NCBI GenBank assembly: GCA_947627965.1
Contig: CANQYA010000038.1
Span: 1-8,354, forward strand
Source: an uncultured Bacilli bacterium
GTDB lineage: Bacteria; Bacillota_I; Bacilli_A; RF39; UBA660
DNA length: 8,354 nucleotides
Direction: 5' to 3'
The notes under the pieces are model-generated. The model did not search any database and was not told the origin of the DNA. It saw only the letters and a list, made by a program, of their open reading frames with translations. The translations under genes were made by a program, and so were the position numbers. Of this stretch, positions 7,801 through 8,354 are shown piece after piece; the stretch's first letter is position 1; each line of letters begins with the position of its first letter.

Positions 7801-7852
7801 TCCATTTGCCTTGCTTTATTCCTTCTGAAATAATTAATTCAATATTTTCCAT
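4835..7852 (-). CDS. WYL-like / SF1 (UPF1-DNA2 type) helicase / Vsr-like nuclease fusion, candidate defence or DNA-processing protein
   Basis: The 1005-residue protein has a full set of SF1B helicase motifs: QGPPGTGKT (348-356, Walker A), MDEAGQ (605-610, Walker B), LVGDTNQLKPV (628-638), TYHYR (683-687), CGTIHQVQGAE (778-788, motif V) and NVAVTRAK (818-825, motif VI). Residues 430-560 form a helical, probably coiled insert. Residues 8-75 resemble a WYL/SH3-like domain (IKQGKWIDISYINNQNETTYYW). Residues 80-330 are not recognised. The C-terminus (about 880-990) has the Vsr/DUF2726-type nuclease pattern: FDIVLY (Asp925), AIELQGGEHF (Glu943, His949), DREKCDARK and IVLLEIP. The protein ends in QLELF, a beta-clamp binding consensus. 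It should translocate on nucleic acid and cut it. The single gene opposes its neighbours, suggesting an acquired module. The start has AAGAGGT (7859-7865) 6 bases upstream. The helicase call is firm and the nuclease likely; a defence role is inference. Confidence 0.93.
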   Translation of the reverse strand: MENIELIISEGIKQGKWIDISYINNQNETTYYWIAIKDIDLKNKILSVSMFNAQKSLDILEAQIKFDSIQSAKILEFTTYATPTELINKIETNREDAKWLKYESFNNNILRYYLKCNELDNDPYQKDTFLINGIDKDILLQNKEITLNEEQERQVINYIKKYDVNKSEGEINNLILSFLSIDQFDKKYIVLYYEIKFNPTTKKLTVNDIPRVNSNFLIENKKHSLNSYIDINPEEFIDNITNHLDIYLENYTNLIRSNLRDGEVINQMPEFMILQRNISANLLPTYNAIEQKMQNGTLNFPLKAFFGNTNRFGVKRKEPNIVIYDNKVNIDQMRVIYNTMKYPITYVQGPPGTGKTQTILNVVLSAFFNSQTMLICSSNNKPINGILEKLSFSYINEDDVPFPYIRLGNRNEVAKSTIRILKLYDFIPKMEPDEIKLNKIKEQTNEGNKDLLKYLEIYENKKELKVRIDSAKKLFDSIENHSNHLFKNIEIQLKEMINEYNNMPNVSNQDVLNLVTSVSNDRGFKQYMYFESVRYIKKLKTPKYQTLIEICRIADEEKRVTNFNKWCSEDTNIKLLEAVFPVIITTNISTARLGTANHTFDLVIMDEAGQCNCATALLPIARADKLLLVGDTNQLKPVIVLENIINEYLKEEYAITSDYDYTKYSILDIMRKHDNISKNIMLTYHYRCGKKIINFSNRRFYNEKLNLEYLTDDGTLSLIDVKNINSRLKNENYEEAKAIIDYVKRNNLKDTAIITPFRNQQNLINSMLKENDIQDVTCGTIHQVQGAEKNTIIISTSISPKTSQKTFDWIKNNSEITNVAVTRAKNNLIVVSDVEALEKLSTDKKDDLYNLVKYVSTNGNVEVPPNESYTIQIGNSNGSKNEDIFFRTISHFCSVNTIFQAKRNVKIAYLFPSDPILTHSKLEFDIVLYEIKNTVLIPRIAIELQGGEHFGNIDREKCDARKSQICKDKNIVLLEIPNSFAKSYETIKDLILSSCGQKIEQLELF

Positions 7853-7868
7853 CTCTATACCTCTTGTG

Positions 7869-7887
7869 TATAGTATAGCATACTATA
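7869..7887. promoter_or_regulatory. 19-bp inverted repeat, possible operator over the helicase promoter
   Basis: TATAGTATAGCATACTATA is a perfect 8-bp inverted repeat around a 3-base centre. It covers the whole -10 element (7872-7877) of the helicase promoter read on the minus strand. A dimeric repressor bound here would block transcription. No regulator gene is seen next to it, though the WYL-like domain of the helicase itself is a conceivable partner. AT-rich DNA can give such repeats by chance. Confidence 0.45.
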
Positions 7888-7906
7888 GTATTATTTGTAA
7901 TAGTAT
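7870..7906 (+). repeat. three ATAGTAT heptamers at an exact 15-bp period
   Basis: ATAGTAT occurs at 7870-7876, 7885-7891 and 7900-7906, each copy starting 15 bases after the previous one. They span the helicase promoter from -10 to upstream of -35. Unphased copies also occur at 7958-7964 and 8048-8054, and at 4025-4031 inside a gene. The phasing could mark regulator binding sites, but the heptamer is made almost only of A and T and may recur by chance. Confidence 0.4.
7872..7901 (-). promoter_or_regulatory. extended -10 promoter for the helicase-nuclease gene
   Basis: On the minus strand TGCTATACT gives an extended -10 element (TGn then TATACT, 7877 to 7872). At 18-base spacing lies ATTACA (7901 to 7896), a 4/6 match to the -35 consensus. 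Transcription would start near 7865, next to the Shine-Dalgarno site, leaving a leader of about 13 bases. Confidence 0.5.
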
Positions 7907-7991
7907 TGGAACAGGAATCGAATAAAATCGCTAGAAAGAAATATTAAAAAAGGATAAATAGTATTTGTAAATGTTTATTTGTTTTAGTAAT

Positions 7992-8022
7992 TTATCACTA
8001 TATTAGTGCAGTTTCATATTAT
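7992..8022 (+). promoter_or_regulatory. weak candidate promoter for the amidase gene, with a small inverted repeat
   Basis: TTATCA (7992-7997) and CATATT (8015-8020) are 17 bases apart, each a 4/6 consensus match. The overlapping TATTAT (8017-8022) is a better -10 but gives a 19-base spacer. Between them CACTA-TAT-TAGTG (7996-8008) is a perfect 5-bp inverted repeat that could be an operator. The rest of the 188-bp divergent gap holds no gene. Confidence 0.3.
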
Positions 8023-8027
8023 ATTTC

Positions 8028-8033
8028 AGGAGG
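8028..8033 (+). promoter_or_regulatory. strong Shine-Dalgarno site of the amidase gene
   Basis: AGGAGG, a perfect core, is placed 7 bases before the ATG at 8041. It is the strongest ribosome binding site in the window. It fixes the amidase start and shows that this end of the gene is intact. Confidence 0.8.
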
Positions 8034-8040
8034 ATGTTTT

Positions 8041-8343
8041 ATGGATTATAGTATAGTTGTTGATGCTGGGCATGGGGGAGAAGACCCAGGTGCGATAAAT
8101 GGAAATATATATGAGAAAGATTTTACTTTAGAAGTATCGGAGTATATGTATGATCGTTTTAAAGAATTAGGTATTCCTGTTACTTTAACGAGAGATACTG
8201 ATAGGACGTTAGATAGAAATGAGAGAGTAGATAGGATTTTATCGGCTTATGGGAATGAACCTAATGTTATTGTGTTGTCTAATCACATAAATGCAGGAGG
8301 AGGAGATAGTCATTGTGTAACAAATATTAAGTATAACAATTAA
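8041..8343 (+). CDS. N-acetylmuramoyl-L-alanine amidase (Amidase_3), apparently truncated
   Basis: The first 89 residues are a clear Amidase_3 N-terminal half: VVDAGHGGEDPGAI (6-19, zinc ligand His11), EKDFTLEVSEYMYDRF (25-40, ligand Glu25), VTLTRDTDRTLDRNERV (47-63) and VIVLSNHINAGGGD (76-89, ligand His82). Such enzymes cut the amide bond between N-acetylmuramic acid and the peptide stem of peptidoglycan. Family members then continue with a G-x-E-V-like strand and end with a catalytic Glu about 170-180 residues into the domain. Here the sequence after Asp89 becomes SHCVTNIKYNN and stops, and neither other frame restores similarity. The product lacks the catalytic Glu and half the fold, so it should be inactive. 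No signal peptide is seen. The cause may be an insertion, a deletion or an assembly junction at about 8308. The start is firm; whether the gene is real as written is doubtful. Confidence 0.82.
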   Translation: MDYSIVVDAGHGGEDPGAINGNIYEKDFTLEVSEYMYDRFKELGIPVTLTRDTDRTLDRNERVDRILSAYGNEPNVIVLSNHINAGGGDSHCVTNIKYNN

Positions 8344-8354
8344 AGCCAAATTAA
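8308..8354. other. unexplained sequence after the break in the amidase gene
   Basis: From the codon after Asp89 to the window end, 47 AT-rich bases do not encode amidase sequence in any forward frame. They could be the edge of a mobile element, a deletion join, or a contig end of poor quality. I see no diagnostic transposon end, intron start or att site, so the nature of this stretch stays open. Confidence 0.4.

Noticed and set aside
7853..8040. A small antitoxin or regulator gene in the gap between the helicase and amidase genes
   Set aside because: No open frame of useful length with a ribosome binding site was found on either strand; the gap appears to be purely regulatory.
1..8354. Use of the Mycoplasma code (TGA read as tryptophan)
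   Set aside because: All tryptophan positions use TGG, no gene has an internal TGA, and the only TGA falls between two proteins with normal ends and starts.
1..8354. CRISPR array, tRNA or rRNA genes, or a complete insertion sequence
   Set aside because: No regularly spaced repeats of CRISPR length, no tRNA cloverleaf, no rRNA sequence and no transposase reading frame were seen on either strand.

Overview
The window is AT-rich and gene-dense, with Shine-Dalgarno sites of the AGGAGG/AAGAGGTGA type, TTGAAA/TATAAT-like promoters, and rpoZ and recX genes of Firmicutes type. This points to a low-GC Bacillota, perhaps one of the small-genome uncultured gut Bacilli (RF39-like); that lineage is an inference. 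Tryptophan is always TGG inside genes and one gene ends with TGA, so the standard bacterial code fits and the Mycoplasma code does not.

Positions 1-2857 (+) are the end of a surface-glycan operon: the last codons of an Alg14/PssD-like subunit, an Alg13/PssE-like glycosyltransferase, a multi-pass GT-C (GT39-like) glycosyltransferase and a membrane-anchored GT2 polyprenyl-phosphate glycosyltransferase. The first two probably form one cytosolic enzyme that adds a sugar to a lipid-linked acceptor. The GT2 probably makes a polyprenyl-phosphate sugar that the GT-C enzyme uses outside the membrane.

Positions 2858-4707 (+) hold conserved genes: rpoZ (GTG start, own promoter, terminator overlapping its stop codon), then recX and an S51/PepE-like serine hydrolase, probably co-transcribed.

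Positions 4835-7852 (-) hold one large gene pointing against all its neighbours. It encodes a 1005-residue protein with a WYL-like N-terminal domain, a complete UPF1/DNA2-like SF1 helicase core, a C-terminal Vsr/DUF2726-like PD-(D/E)XK nuclease domain, and a final pentapeptide QLELF that matches the beta sliding-clamp binding motif. It is the most interesting item here: a candidate single-gene genome-defence or DNA-processing effector that could dock on the replisome. Its promoter contains a 19-bp inverted repeat and phased direct repeats, which suggests control.

Positions 7853-8354: a 188-bp divergent intergenic region leads into an N-acetylmuramoyl-L-alanine amidase (Amidase_3) that starts normally, loses family similarity after residue 89 and stops at residue 100, just before the window ends. 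A truncation, insertion or assembly junction is likely there.
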